NCBI GenBank assembly: GCA_029863035.1
Contig: JAOTWH010000078.1
Span: forward strand, 1 to 9,698
Length of the DNA stretch: 9,698 bases
Source: Acidimicrobiia bacterium
GTDB taxonomy: Bacteria; Actinomycetota; Acidimicrobiia; UBA5794; JAOTWH01
Direction: 5' to 3'
Shown here: positions 1-6,300 of the stretch, piece by piece
Layout of the letters: each line of letters begins with the position of its first letter
Position numbering within the stretch: position 1 is the stretch's first letter
Made by a program: the position numbers and the translations under genes
The notes under the pieces: generated by a model
The model's input: only the letters and a program-made list of their open reading frames with translations
Told to the model about the DNA's origin: nothing
Database searches by the model: none

Positions 1-365
1 CCGTGGCGGTTCAGAGTTCGAGCATCACCACGTCGATCCTCATACCGCTGGCAGCTTCTGGTGTGCTCACCATCCCTAACGCGTTTCCCATCACGCTTGG
101 CGCCAACCTCGGCACGACGGTTACCGCACTGTTGGCGGCGCTGGGGGCGGGCGCCGCCAACGGCCTCACCATCGCCATCGTTCACACGTTGTTCAACTTC
201 GTGGCGATAGCAGTTTTCTACCCGTGGCCCCCATTGCGACGCGTTCCCATCGTCTTGGCTGGGCGTCTGGCCGACCTTGCCGTCGAAAGACGGGTATGGG
301 CAGTTGCGTACTTGTTGGTGGCGTTCATAGCGATTCCGTTGCTCGGTATCGTCATTCTGAGATAG
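1..365 (+). CDS. Na+/phosphate cotransporter family protein, C-terminal part (5' end outside window)
   Basis: This is the last ~120 residues of a sodium-dependent phosphate symporter of the Na/Pi-cotransporter family (PF02690), an inner-membrane protein that imports inorganic phosphate. The fragment opens with the family's hallmark QSSS motif (AVQSSSITTS), followed by a hydrophobic helix, the second hallmark GANLGTTVTA, and HTLFNF at the start of the next membrane helix. It ends with a short loop and a final helix (about residues 95-118) before the TAG at 363-365. The frame is open to the left edge, so the GTG at base 3 is an internal valine and not a start. A PhoU-domain gene follows after 9 bp; in many bacteria that domain is fused to the C-terminus of this transporter, so the pairing supports the call. 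The family identity is solid; substrate and direction are inferred from the family. Confidence 0.88.
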   Translation, partial: VAVQSSSITTSILIPLAASGVLTIPNAFPITLGANLGTTVTALLAALGAGAANGLTIAIVHTLFNFVAIAVFYPWPPLRRVPIVLAGRLADLAVERRVWAVAYLLVAFIAIPLLGIVILR

Positions 366-374
366 GAGCAGATC

Positions 375-1046
375 ATGGTCATGGATTTCTTCCGCGGTAG
401 CGCCGAATCGGGCTTGGATGAGGTGGAGAAAACGCTCATCCAAATGCTGCGGGATGGGCGTGATGTTTTCGACACGGCGATGCTCACCGTCTTTGGTGGC
501 CGGGATCCCAAGGAGTTGAAGCAAGAGATCCGGGGGACGGATCGCGAGATCAACCTTGCCCAGAGTGCGGTGCGTCGCAGTTTGGTGGTTCACACTGCAG
601 TGGCGTCCTCTGTTGACTTCCCACTGGCGCTGACCTACATGAGCATCGTCAAAGACGCCGAGCGGATCGGCGATTACGCCAAGAACATCTACGATCTCGC
701 TCGCTACGGCATCTCGTTTGAGGGTGCCGATGACGTCGCCGAGCTGGCCTGGTACCGCGATGCTGTTTCTCAACTCATCGGAGACGCAGCAGATGTGTTC
801 ACTGCCAGGGATGGCGCCGCCGCCCAGAAGTTGATCGACAAGGCCGATGGCTTCCTCGACGAGTACGACGCTCAGGTCAAGGCAGCTGTTCGTTCAGATG
901 GTCCCGCAGGCGACGCGGTGGGCCGAGCTCTCTACTCCAGGTATCTCAAGCGCATCACGGCCCACATAATGAACATGATGACGTCGCTGGTGATGCCGAT
1001 CGATCGCCTCGACTACTACGACGAGGCGCCGCAGGATCGGGATTAG
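375..1046 (+). CDS. PhoU-domain protein paired with the Na/Pi cotransporter
   Basis: A 223-residue, mostly helical cytoplasmic protein of the PhoU family, which binds metal clusters and restrains phosphate uptake through a partner transporter. The first three-helix domain carries the diagnostic run KDAERIGDYAKNI (residues 93-105), preceded by TDREINLAQ (55-63). The second domain (about 125-215) ends with KRITAHIMNMMTSLV, a typical PhoU closing helix with the His/Asn positions. The length matches canonical PhoU (about 220-240). An AGGAG stretch (364-368) lies 6 bp before the ATG at 375; a second in-frame ATG at 381 is possible but less well spaced. It sits 9 bp behind the transporter and is almost certainly cotranscribed. 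I infer that it regulates this Na+-driven symporter rather than a Pst ABC system, because no pst gene is visible. Its stop is 6 bp from the convergent peroxiredoxin stop, with no obvious terminator hairpin between. Confidence 0.88.
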   Translation: MVMDFFRGSAESGLDEVEKTLIQMLRDGRDVFDTAMLTVFGGRDPKELKQEIRGTDREINLAQSAVRRSLVVHTAVASSVDFPLALTYMSIVKDAERIGDYAKNIYDLARYGISFEGADDVAELAWYRDAVSQLIGDAADVFTARDGAAAQKLIDKADGFLDEYDAQVKAAVRSDGPAGDAVGRALYSRYLKRITAHIMNMMTSLVMPIDRLDYYDEAPQDRD

Positions 1047-1052
1047 CCAGAC

Positions 1053-1508
1053 TCAGACCCGGTTCAGCGCCTCTTCGTACAGCTCATGCTCGCGCGGAGT
1101 GCCAAGCGAGTCCGACGAGATGACCTCGCGAATGATCCCTTCACCATCAAGGACGTAGGTGGTGCGGTTGGCGGCACCAACTTTGTCATTGAAGTTGTCG
1201 TAGGCCTTCACCGTCTCGCCGTGGGGCCAGAAGTCAGAAAGGATCGGGAAGTCGAATCCGTTCTCTGCAGCCCACTTGGCGTTGGAGGGGATGGTGTCAC
1301 AGGTGATGACAACGATCCGAGCGTCAAGGTTGGTCAAGGTGGCCAGGTCATCGCGCAGCTTGCACAGCTCGCCTTCGCAAGTGCCGGTGAACGGGAACGG
1401 GATGAAGACCAACAGCGTCTTCTTTCCCTTGAAGTCTGACAGCGAGACCTCGCTCTTGTCGATCGTTCGTAGTGTGAATTCGGGTGCGGGGGTGCCTACG
1501 GAGAGCAT
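1053..1508 (-). CDS. Peroxiredoxin, AhpC/TSA (BCP/PrxQ-like, Cys-X4-Cys)
   Basis: A 151-residue thiol peroxidase with the AhpC/TSA thioredoxin fold, expected in the cytoplasm, reducing H2O2 and organic hydroperoxides. The active-site motif PFPFTGTC (37-44) fits the peroxiredoxin PxxxTxxC signature, giving Cys44 as the peroxidatic cysteine. Cys49 lies five residues later (CEGELC), the spacing used by atypical two-Cys BCP/PrxQ enzymes for the resolving cysteine. Arg115 in GAANRTTYVLD is the likely conserved active-site arginine. The frame stays open upstream to a GTG at 1601, but that extra 31 residues runs through hairpin DNA and has no family counterpart. The ATG at 1508 gives the usual length, and an AAGG lies about 11 bp ahead of it. 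It is the last gene of a minus-strand group (protease, DUF2342, grpB), separated from grpB by 186 bp, so it may have its own promoter. The family is certain; AhpE versus BCP subfamily is less so. Confidence 0.9.
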   Translation of the reverse strand: MLSVGTPAPEFTLRTIDKSEVSLSDFKGKKTLLVFIPFPFTGTCEGELCKLRDDLATLTNLDARIVVITCDTIPSNAKWAAENGFDFPILSDFWPHGETVKAYDNFNDKVGAANRTTYVLDGEGIIREVISSDSLGTPREHELYEEALNRV

Positions 1509-1532
1509 GCTGTTGGAGCCTTGGTGGGGAAT

Positions 1533-1555
1533 GGGGGAGAGTAGCGGTCTCCCCC
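1533..1555. repeat. Perfect 8-bp inverted repeat (GGGGGAGA / TCTCCCCC)
   Basis: GGGGGAGA at 1533-1540 is perfectly complementary to TCTCCCCC at 1548-1555 with a 7-nt loop, predicting a stable GC-rich hairpin on either strand. On the minus strand it ends 24 nt upstream of the peroxiredoxin ATG. There is no T-run after either arm, so it is not a standard intrinsic terminator. A role as a transcript-end stabiliser or a 5'-leader structure is inference. Confidence 0.6.
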
Positions 1556-1649
1556 TCTCTCCAGTGATGGGGTTGGGCACCGTCCGCTTCGCTTCGCTCA
1601 CGGTCGGAACTCTGTCGAGTCCTAATCGGCCTCGACTATCGCCCTCCTT

Positions 1650-1673
1650 GGCGCCTCGCTCTGGCTCGGCGCC
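1650..1673 (-). repeat. GGCGCC inverted repeat downstream of the grpB-family gene
   Basis: Two GGCGCC hexamers separated by 12 nt can form a 6-bp all-GC stem beginning about 21 nt after the grpB-family stop on the minus strand. The position suits a terminator or RNA-processing structure, but no U-tract follows, so a terminator function is uncertain. The loop and flanks have a GAGCCAGAGCGAGG flavour, like dispersed intergenic repeats in high-GC genomes. Confidence 0.4.
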
Positions 1674-1694
1674 CTAGTTCCTGGGTGGGGGCGA

Positions 1695-2246
1695 TCAGGT
1701 GGGAGGGAGCCGATTCGCTGCCTCGATGCGTGCAAGCTCGTCCTCGTTCAAGCCGCGCTGAGCCAGCACCGAGAGGATGAACTCTGTCTTGCCGTCGACG
1801 TAGGCATCTATGTCGTTCGGGAACTCGGCGGCAAGCCGCTTCTTGAGACGGCCATACTCCGCCGCCACCTCGGGGTGTTCTCGCAGATGGTCTCGCATGG
1901 CCAGGTGATTGCGCAGCCCTTCGCCTCCTTGGGGACACACGTAGAGGTTGTGGTCTGGCAGGCCGGCAGGATTCTCGAATGCCTCGCGACCGCCGATGGC
2001 GAGGTCGCCGAGGTGGCGATAGCCAAGCGTGGCGAGCATTTCGATGGCTCCAGGCACATTGTCAGCGGAGTCGACCACGATGCTCATATCGATAATCGGC
2101 TTGGCCGCCAAACCCGGCACCGACGTACTTCCAACATGCTCGATCGCGACAACGGCATCGCCGAGAGCTGCCGCCACGCTGGCCTTTAGATCTTCAAAGG
2201 TCTCTGGCCACGTTGGGTCGTAGTCGACCACCCGAATCTTGCTCAC
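1695..2246 (-). CDS. GrpB family protein (UPF0157, nucleotidyltransferase-like fold)
   Basis: A 183-residue soluble protein of the GrpB/UPF0157 family (PF04229), which is related to nucleotidyltransferases but has no firmly established reaction. Recognition rests on HVGSTSVPGLAAKPIIDM (37-54), which contains the family's GS-T-VPG loop and the acidic D53 expected for a metal-binding aspartate, then HNLYVC (99-104), RDHLREHP (118-125), Y131 with LKKRLA (134-139), and YVDGKTEFI (149-157). The length is close to the family's usual 170-190. The start is a GTG at 2246 (VSKIRVVDYDPTW); no ATG fits better, because the conserved YDPxW strand begins at residue 9. A purine-rich GAAGAGAG lies somewhat far upstream. 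It follows the DUF2342 gene after 18 bp, so it is probably in the same transcript. The family is confident; the function is unknown. Some members occur as stand-alone proteins and others fused to CoaE, which does not help here. Confidence 0.87.
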   Translation of the reverse strand: MSKIRVVDYDPTWPETFEDLKASVAAALGDAVVAIEHVGSTSVPGLAAKPIIDMSIVVDSADNVPGAIEMLATLGYRHLGDLAIGGREAFENPAGLPDHNLYVCPQGGEGLRNHLAMRDHLREHPEVAAEYGRLKKRLAAEFPNDIDAYVDGKTEFILSVLAQRGLNEDELARIEAANRLPPT

Positions 2247-2264
2247 GAAGCTAGAAGCTCTCTT

Positions 2265-3359
2265 CTACTCGCTTCCGATTCGATCTACCAGAACACGAGC
2301 TGCCCACCCGATTGGGTCCTGCAACTCGGGGACGGTTGGCAGGTTCTCCGGCTCGCCCAATAGCGTTGCCAATCCCTCGTCGCCCCAGCGCTCATGAACG
2401 TCGCGACAGAACTCGGCTCCAAGGCGATACTCGAGTCTCTTGAGCTCCAAACCGGCGAAGCGAGCCAGGAACTCCTCACCCTGCGATGGCTCGGCTCGGC
2501 GACGGTTGATCGACTCGGCCAGTCGGGGCGCGTCGGGGATGAGGTCGGGAGCCACTCGTTGCATCATCCAGTCGGCGTAGCCATCGACCAGAGCGGTCAT
2601 GGCTCGGATCTTGCCCAAGGCTTCCTCCTGGCCGGGACCGGACACGATGGACGATATGACTCCGGGATCGGCCATCAACCTCTCCAGCTCCTCGGGGTCA
2701 TCCAGTCCTTCGAAACGCGACAGGAGAGAGCTCGGGTCGAACTCGACACCCTCGAAGTAATCCTCGATGAGCGAGTTGAGATGAGGGCGAATCCATGACA
2801 CAGACATCACCCCGTTGAACGCAACCTCGTGCAGAGCCGCCCACAGTCTGGCTTGGGGCGGGTCGATCTGGTGATCTCTGGCGAAATCTTCGATGTTGGG
2901 GGCGACCAGATAGAGCCCATCGGCCCCAAGCGGCGGCAGCCCAACGTCGAACTGGCCAAGAACGCGATGGCTCATGAATCCCACCATGGCACCAACTTGC
3001 ATCCCAAGAATGACGGGCCCGAGCGGCGCCATCACTTGCTCCATGGCGCCCTCACCAGCCGCACCGCCAAGCTTCGCTGCCAGTGGCTCGGCCAGGTAGG
3101 CGAAGCTCTTGAGGTTGTCCTTGGCCCAGCCAGCGCGCTCCACCACGTGCAGCTTGGGATTCTGCAGAGGGAACGAAGCAACGGGCTCGATGTGGAGCTG
3201 AGCCAGGTGAACCAGCTGTTCGTACTCCGCTACCAGACCAGGCACGACCGTTGCATCGGCCCCTGCCAGGCTCCCGGTCACTTCGGCCGCCAGCTTCCAG
3301 TTCACCGGGCCCGGCGACTGCAGCAGCTCCATCAGCCGGTCGAAGATGTTGTCGTTCAT
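2265..3359 (-). CDS. DUF2342 / zinc-dependent metalloprotease-like protein with degenerate HExxH
   Basis: A 364-residue protein matching the actinobacterial DUF2342 family (PF10103), annotated as 'putative hydrolase' or 'zinc-dependent metalloprotease', with a sister group linked to coenzyme F420 biosynthesis. Family features seen are the Gly-rich hydrophobic stretch MAPLGPVILGMQVGAMVGFM (110-129), LPPLGADGLYLVAPNI (141-156), the helix ALHEVAFNGVMSVSWIRPHL (175-194), LVDGYADWMM (257-266), and the C-terminal GEPENLPTVPEL-DP-GWAARVL (335-357). The helix at 177-181 is where family proteases have HExxH; here it reads H177-E178-V179-A180-F181, so the second zinc-ligand histidine is missing. The later EGHA-like site reads DGYA (259-262). 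The protein is therefore probably not a zinc protease of the usual kind. The ATG (3359-3357) overlaps the stop of the upstream HtrA-like gene as ATGA, which predicts translational coupling. No good ribosome-binding site is seen near it, in keeping with coupling. No signal peptide is evident. Confidence 0.82.
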   Translation of the reverse strand: MNDNIFDRLMELLQSPGPVNWKLAAEVTGSLAGADATVVPGLVAEYEQLVHLAQLHIEPVASFPLQNPKLHVVERAGWAKDNLKSFAYLAEPLAAKLGGAAGEGAMEQVMAPLGPVILGMQVGAMVGFMSHRVLGQFDVGLPPLGADGLYLVAPNIEDFARDHQIDPPQARLWAALHEVAFNGVMSVSWIRPHLNSLIEDYFEGVEFDPSSLLSRFEGLDDPEELERLMADPGVISSIVSGPGQEEALGKIRAMTALVDGYADWMMQRVAPDLIPDAPRLAESINRRRAEPSQGEEFLARFAGLELKRLEYRLGAEFCRDVHERWGDEGLATLLGEPENLPTVPELQDPIGWAARVLVDRIGSE

Positions 3360-4954
3360 TGGTCCAGGTCGGCGGGGCGTTCTCCGAGAAGGATGTTGAC
3401 CGTTACCACTTCCCCCGCCCGGTCGACCTTGATCTCAATCGACTCGCCGACCCGATGCTCTAATAGCTCAGCGATAAGCGCCTCCATGGTGTGGAGCGGC
3501 GTTCCATTTAACTCGGTGATTACGTCGCCTACCTCGAGCCCGGCGTCTTGAGCAGCAGATGCGCCGCCCTCGAAGGTCTCGATGGCGATGCCGGTAGGCA
3601 CCTGGGATGCGTCCAACTGCTCCGCAAAGAAGGTGATGCCGCCGATCCCCAGGAACGAGTGGCTGACGCTGCCGTTGGCGATGATCTCGTCGGTGATGCG
3701 CTGCACCCGCTCTATCGGAATAGCGAATCCGATGCCTTCTACGCCAACGTCGCTGACGCCCACGGCGCTAGTGATACCGATCAGGTCACCGTTGCTGTCT
3801 ACCAATGCCCCGCCCGAAGAGCCTCGAGTTATGGGAGCGTCGGTCTGCAACATCCCATAGAGGGTGTCGTTCAAACCGTTTCCCGTGGTCACCTGCCGCC
3901 CGAAGGCCGAGATGACGCCGACGGTGAGCGACGGGCCGCCTCGAAGCCCGAGCGGGTTGCCGGCAGCGATGGCGACGTCGCCGATGACAAGATCCTTGGC
4001 TGAGCCGATATCGATTGGGATCAAGCCCTCGGCATCGATATCGAGAACCGCAAGGTCGGTTCGGGCGTCGGTTCCGACGATCTCGGCCTGGTAGATGCGT
4101 CCGTCGGCGAACACGACCTGTACATCGCTGGACCCCTCGACCACGTGGTTGTTGGTGACGAGCAAGCCGTCTTCTGTGAGCACAACTCCCGAACCGGAGC
4201 CGGCAACATTGAACGCATCAGCGCCGCCGTTTCCCACTTGAACGTGAACGATGGACGGTATGACCTTGCGGGCAACCGCGGCCGCATCGGTTGTTGAGTT
4301 GGCGTCGCCAGAGGGCACCAGCTCGGTGCGAACCTGCTCTCGGATGACCACCGGAGCGGCGGACGCGATCGGGTCGGCCGGCGCCGGATCGTCGTCGAGC
4401 ACTAGGAAGCCAACCAGGGCCAGGCCGGCCCCGACGAGTCCGGCCAGCAGAGGGACGCCTAGCGATCGTAACCTTCCAGGCTTCTCCTCGGATCGGTCGA
4501 GGTGGGCGCTAGGTTCCGTTGCGGTATTCCAAGCGTCGTACAGCTCAGGTCGGGAGAAGGAAGGGGCGAAGCTCTGTTCTGGCAGGCCGGGCCAATCCAC
4601 TTCGTCGCTAGGCAGGACAGGTTGGGTTGGCTCGGTCCAGGGCGTTGCCAGCGGCTCCGGACCACCGGGTCCGGGTGGGGCTTGGGCCACTGTCACATTT
4701 GCAGCGGGGGCTGGAGGCAGTGGATTCCAGGACGGTTCTTCGACCAGCTCATCTCGTTGCTCACCTGGCTGCTCTCTGCCGAAAGGCGACTCGATAGGCG
4801 CGGACGCCTCCAGGTTCGGCGGGTAGCCATCAATGGGGGGTGTTGCGACTTCCGACGGCAAAGCAGCGGAGTCCACATCGCTGCGGGGGACAGCATCGGG
4901 CAGATCAGCCTGGGGCGGGTCGATCTCGGGCGGATCGGTAGTGAAGTCGGTCAT
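3356..4954 (-). CDS. Membrane-anchored HtrA/DegP-like serine protease with PDZ domain
   Basis: A 532-residue trypsin-fold protease of the HtrA family, predicted to be anchored in the cytoplasmic membrane with the protease outside, where it degrades misfolded or regulatory envelope proteins. Residues 1-160 are a Pro/Glu/Asp-rich, low-complexity cytoplasmic segment. Residues 165-186 (LGVPLLAGLVGAGLALVGFLVL) form one membrane helix. The protease domain spans about 223-425, with catalytic His270 (TNNHVVEG), Asp300 (RTDLAVLDI) and Ser380 (TRGSSGGALVD). A PDZ domain follows at about 432-525, with FLGIGG and the GLEVGDVITELNG core at 472-484. The ATG at 4954 has GAGG 5 bp upstream. This architecture (cytoplasmic tail, one helix, protease, one PDZ) is typical of actinobacterial HtrA proteins. 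It is the first gene of a minus-strand group and is translationally coupled to the DUF2342 gene. A divergent secreted protein gene starts 138 bp away and could encode a substrate or regulator, which is speculative. Confidence 0.93.
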   Translation of the reverse strand: MTDFTTDPPEIDPPQADLPDAVPRSDVDSAALPSEVATPPIDGYPPNLEASAPIESPFGREQPGEQRDELVEEPSWNPLPPAPAANVTVAQAPPGPGGPEPLATPWTEPTQPVLPSDEVDWPGLPEQSFAPSFSRPELYDAWNTATEPSAHLDRSEEKPGRLRSLGVPLLAGLVGAGLALVGFLVLDDDPAPADPIASAAPVVIREQVRTELVPSGDANSTTDAAAVARKVIPSIVHVQVGNGGADAFNVAGSGSGVVLTEDGLLVTNNHVVEGSSDVQVVFADGRIYQAEIVGTDARTDLAVLDIDAEGLIPIDIGSAKDLVIGDVAIAAGNPLGLRGGPSLTVGVISAFGRQVTTGNGLNDTLYGMLQTDAPITRGSSGGALVDSNGDLIGITSAVGVSDVGVEGIGFAIPIERVQRITDEIIANGSVSHSFLGIGGITFFAEQLDASQVPTGIAIETFEGGASAAQDAGLEVGDVITELNGTPLHTMEALIAELLEHRVGESIEIKVDRAGEVVTVNILLGERPADLDQ

Positions 4955-5092
4955 TGAAACCTCATTGTACGAAAGTTATGTCCTAGTGAGACTGGTGGGG
5001 CGTTGTTAGCGATTCGTAAAGGGGCAGTGCACATTCGGTTCAACGCACAGTTGACCACGGCATTTCCGAAGAGATTCGGCAACAATCGACTC
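4955..5092. promoter_or_regulatory. Divergent intergenic region between HtrA-like gene and secreted-protein gene
   Basis: Both flanking genes start here, so promoters for both are expected within 138 bp. On the minus strand a TACAAT box (4969-4964) is a good -10 match, but its expected start point falls only a few bases before the protease ATG and would leave out the GAGG ribosome site, so its use is doubtful. On the plus strand TTGAAA (4954-4959) is followed 17 bp later by TATGTC (4977-4982), a moderate promoter candidate. A TTGACC at 5051-5056 has no convincing -10 partner. The local DNA is less GC-rich than the flanking genes. The individual boxes are low-confidence readings. Confidence 0.35.
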
Positions 5093-5644
5093 ATGCATCG
5101 CATCATCGCAGCCACCGCGCAGGTGATCGTGCTGGTGGGGATGGTTTGGCCTGTGCCCGCCTCTGCTCAAGAGGTGGAAACTCGGCGGTTCGACGGTGTG
5201 GGGTCCAGGGGTATTGGGAGCGACGTCGAGTTCTTTCTGGTCGAGGGCACCTACCGCCACACCCTCGAGGGGACAAGCAACTGCATCATCACGGCCAGCG
5301 TGTTTCCGGGGCCGCAGCAGCCGGCGGCTGTGCTCTCCGAGGTGATCAACGCCGATCTGGCGATCTTGGACGATGTTGCCACCGACAACTTCCCCATAAC
5401 CGAGCAGGGCTGGGTCAATCTGCAGGTGGGTACCGGGCCCGAGTGCGCGTGGGAGTACACGGTTACGGGGGTTTTCCTGCCACTTGGTGACGAACCCAAA
5501 CCGCCTGGGTCGGGGCTCATCGGTTGGTGGCCAGTGGGGTTGGTGGCGATGGGAGCTGCCCTTTTGATCGCGGGCGCCGTTCGCAGGCGACCGCCAGCTC
5601 AGGGGCATGAACCCAAGGTGCAAGTTGCGGAGCCCCCGGACTAG
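5093..5644 (+). CDS. Small exported protein with signal peptide and C-terminal membrane anchor, unknown function
   Basis: I do not recognise a named family. Starting at the ATG at 5093 gives 183 residues: a signal peptide (1-25, positively charged start, hydrophobic core, ASA-Q cleavage site), an extracytoplasmic region of about 115 residues, a Pro/Gly hinge (about 135-141), a membrane helix (LIGWWPVGLVAMGAALLIAG, 142-161), and a short Arg-rich cytoplasmic tail from RRR (164-166). This is a type I single-pass topology. The outer domain has a beta-sandwich feel (alternating hydrophobics, EFFLVEGTYRHTL) and exactly two cysteines, Cys64 and Cys118, that could form a disulfide. The frame is open further upstream to a TTG at 5003, but those 30 residues would bury the signal peptide, so I prefer 5093. 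No strong ribosome site precedes it; an AAGAGA lies about 20 bp upstream. It is transcribed away from the HtrA-like gene and converges with the HEAT-repeat gene 4 bp beyond its stop. Confidence 0.75.
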   Translation: MHRIIAATAQVIVLVGMVWPVPASAQEVETRRFDGVGSRGIGSDVEFFLVEGTYRHTLEGTSNCIITASVFPGPQQPAAVLSEVINADLAILDDVATDNFPITEQGWVNLQVGTGPECAWEYTVTGVFLPLGDEPKPPGSGLIGWWPVGLVAMGAALLIAGAVRRRPPAQGHEPKVQVAEPPD

Positions 5645-5648
5645 GCGG

Positions 5649-6230
5649 TCAATCCCTTGCCACCATCTCGGCGGCTTCCCTGACCATTGGGTTACGATCT
5701 TCCAGAGCGGCATTGAGAACGGCGTCAACTTCGGAGCCCTCGAAGACACTCAATGCCACAAGCGAACGTCTTCGTATCTGGGGCGCTCCGGTGGTTGCCA
5801 GTTCGAGCAGCAGTGGTAGGGCGGTGTCATCGCCGATGGCTCCCAATGCCGCCACCGCCGCCTCCCGCACCAGCTTGTCGGCGTGGTCTCGCGCCAGGCC
5901 GGACAGGACGTCGACAGTTGCCGGATCGGCCAACTCGCCAAGGGCCGTGACCGCTGCTTCGATCACCAATGCCGAGGGATCCCCCAGAGCAGCCAGAAGG
6001 GACTCAGTTGCAGCGGCACCGGCACCCCCCAACACCTCGGCTGCCTCGGCTCTTACTCGGGCCTCTGCGTCGCCAGTCAACGCGGCCAAGGCTGCCGATC
6101 GCAAGCCATCGTTGGCCATTTCGCTCGCCATGGCCGACAACGCCAATCGCCGGATGGCGGGGTCGGAGTGGGTGACGAAGTCGAGGGGGCGGTCGCCGAC
6201 TTCAGCCAGCTCTTTAGGAGTAATGCCCAT
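5649..6230 (-). CDS. HEAT-repeat domain-containing protein
   Basis: A 193-residue soluble protein built almost entirely of HEAT-like (PBS-lyase type) helical repeats of about 31 residues, seen in register at roughly 22-52, 53-83, 84-115, 116-146, 147-177 and a final partial one from 178. The best unit reads DKLVREAAVAALGAIGDDTA (118-137), with the typical paired R-AA-AL-GD pattern; REAA recurs at 184-187. Such folds act as protein-interaction scaffolds or, in phycobilin lyase relatives, enzyme subunits; nothing here shows an active site, so I infer a binding or adaptor role. There is no signal peptide or membrane helix. The start ATG at 6230 is fixed by an in-frame stop a few codons upstream; AGGAG lies 12 bp before it, a long spacing. 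It is divergent from the livF-like gene across 70 bp. What it binds cannot be told from the sequence. Confidence 0.82.
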   Translation of the reverse strand: MGITPKELAEVGDRPLDFVTHSDPAIRRLALSAMASEMANDGLRSAALAALTGDAEARVRAEAAEVLGGAGAAATESLLAALGDPSALVIEAAVTALGELADPATVDVLSGLARDHADKLVREAAVAALGAIGDDTALPLLLELATTGAPQIRRRSLVALSVFEGSEVDAVLNAALEDRNPMVREAAEMVARD

Positions 6231-6268
6231 ACCGAGACGCTACTCCTGCGTCGCGAAGCGCCTGCTGG

Positions 6269-6293
6269 TAGGGTCGCTAGACCTGTTGGGAGG
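6269..6293 (+). promoter_or_regulatory. livF: Candidate -10 box and strong ribosome-binding site for the livF-like gene
   Basis: TAGGGT at 6269-6274 fits the actinobacterial TANNNT -10 pattern and would start transcription near 6281, leaving a short leader that contains GGGAGG (6288-6293). That ribosome site is 7 bp ahead of the GTG at 6301 and decides the start of the livF-like gene. No good -35 is seen, so the promoter part is tentative while the ribosome site is firm. Confidence 0.4.
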
Positions 6294-6300
6294 TACCGCG

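Larger units (their letters stand above)
1509..1694. other. Hairpin-rich 186-bp spacer between grpB-family gene and peroxiredoxin
   Basis: No credible gene is present. The spacer holds three inverted repeats: 1533-1540 pairing with 1548-1555 (8 bp, 7-nt loop), a 5-bp ACCGT/ACGGT pair at 1579-1604 enclosing a GCTTCGCTTCGC run, and GGCGCC at 1650-1655 with GGCGCC at 1668-1673. On the minus strand the last of these lies just after the grpB-family stop and the first lies 24 nt before the peroxiredoxin ATG. The arrangement could combine a termination or processing site for the upstream transcript with a structured leader for the peroxiredoxin, or it could be one copy of a dispersed intergenic repeat. 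I could not identify a convincing -10/-35 pair in it. Confidence 0.55.

Noticed and set aside
1044..1055. Bidirectional terminator between the convergent phoU-like and peroxiredoxin genes
   Set aside because: Only 6 bp separate the stops and I see no inverted repeat with a T-run there.
1509..1601. 31-residue N-terminal extension of the peroxiredoxin from a GTG at 1601
   Set aside because: The extension reads through a perfect hairpin, has no family counterpart, and the ATG at 1508 gives the normal length.
2829..3551. 240-codon open frame on the plus strand
   Set aside because: It spans the antisense of the DUF2342 and HtrA-like genes, both with clear family motifs; the frame looks like a GC-rich shadow.
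4251..4826. 191-codon open frame on the plus strand
   Set aside because: It is the antisense of the HtrA-like N-terminal region; the Ser/Gly richness reflects the Pro/Glu-rich coding strand.
5006..5749. 247-codon open frame on the minus strand
   Set aside because: It lies antisense to the exported-protein gene, is Pro/His/Arg-rich with no domain, and conflicts with a signal peptide plus membrane anchor on the plus strand.
5713..6300. Long N-terminal extension of the LivF-like frame (196 codons)
   Set aside because: It is the antisense of the HEAT-repeat gene, its Ser/Ala/Arg-rich translation has no domain, and a strong GGGAGG site plus the start of homology place the livF start at 6301.
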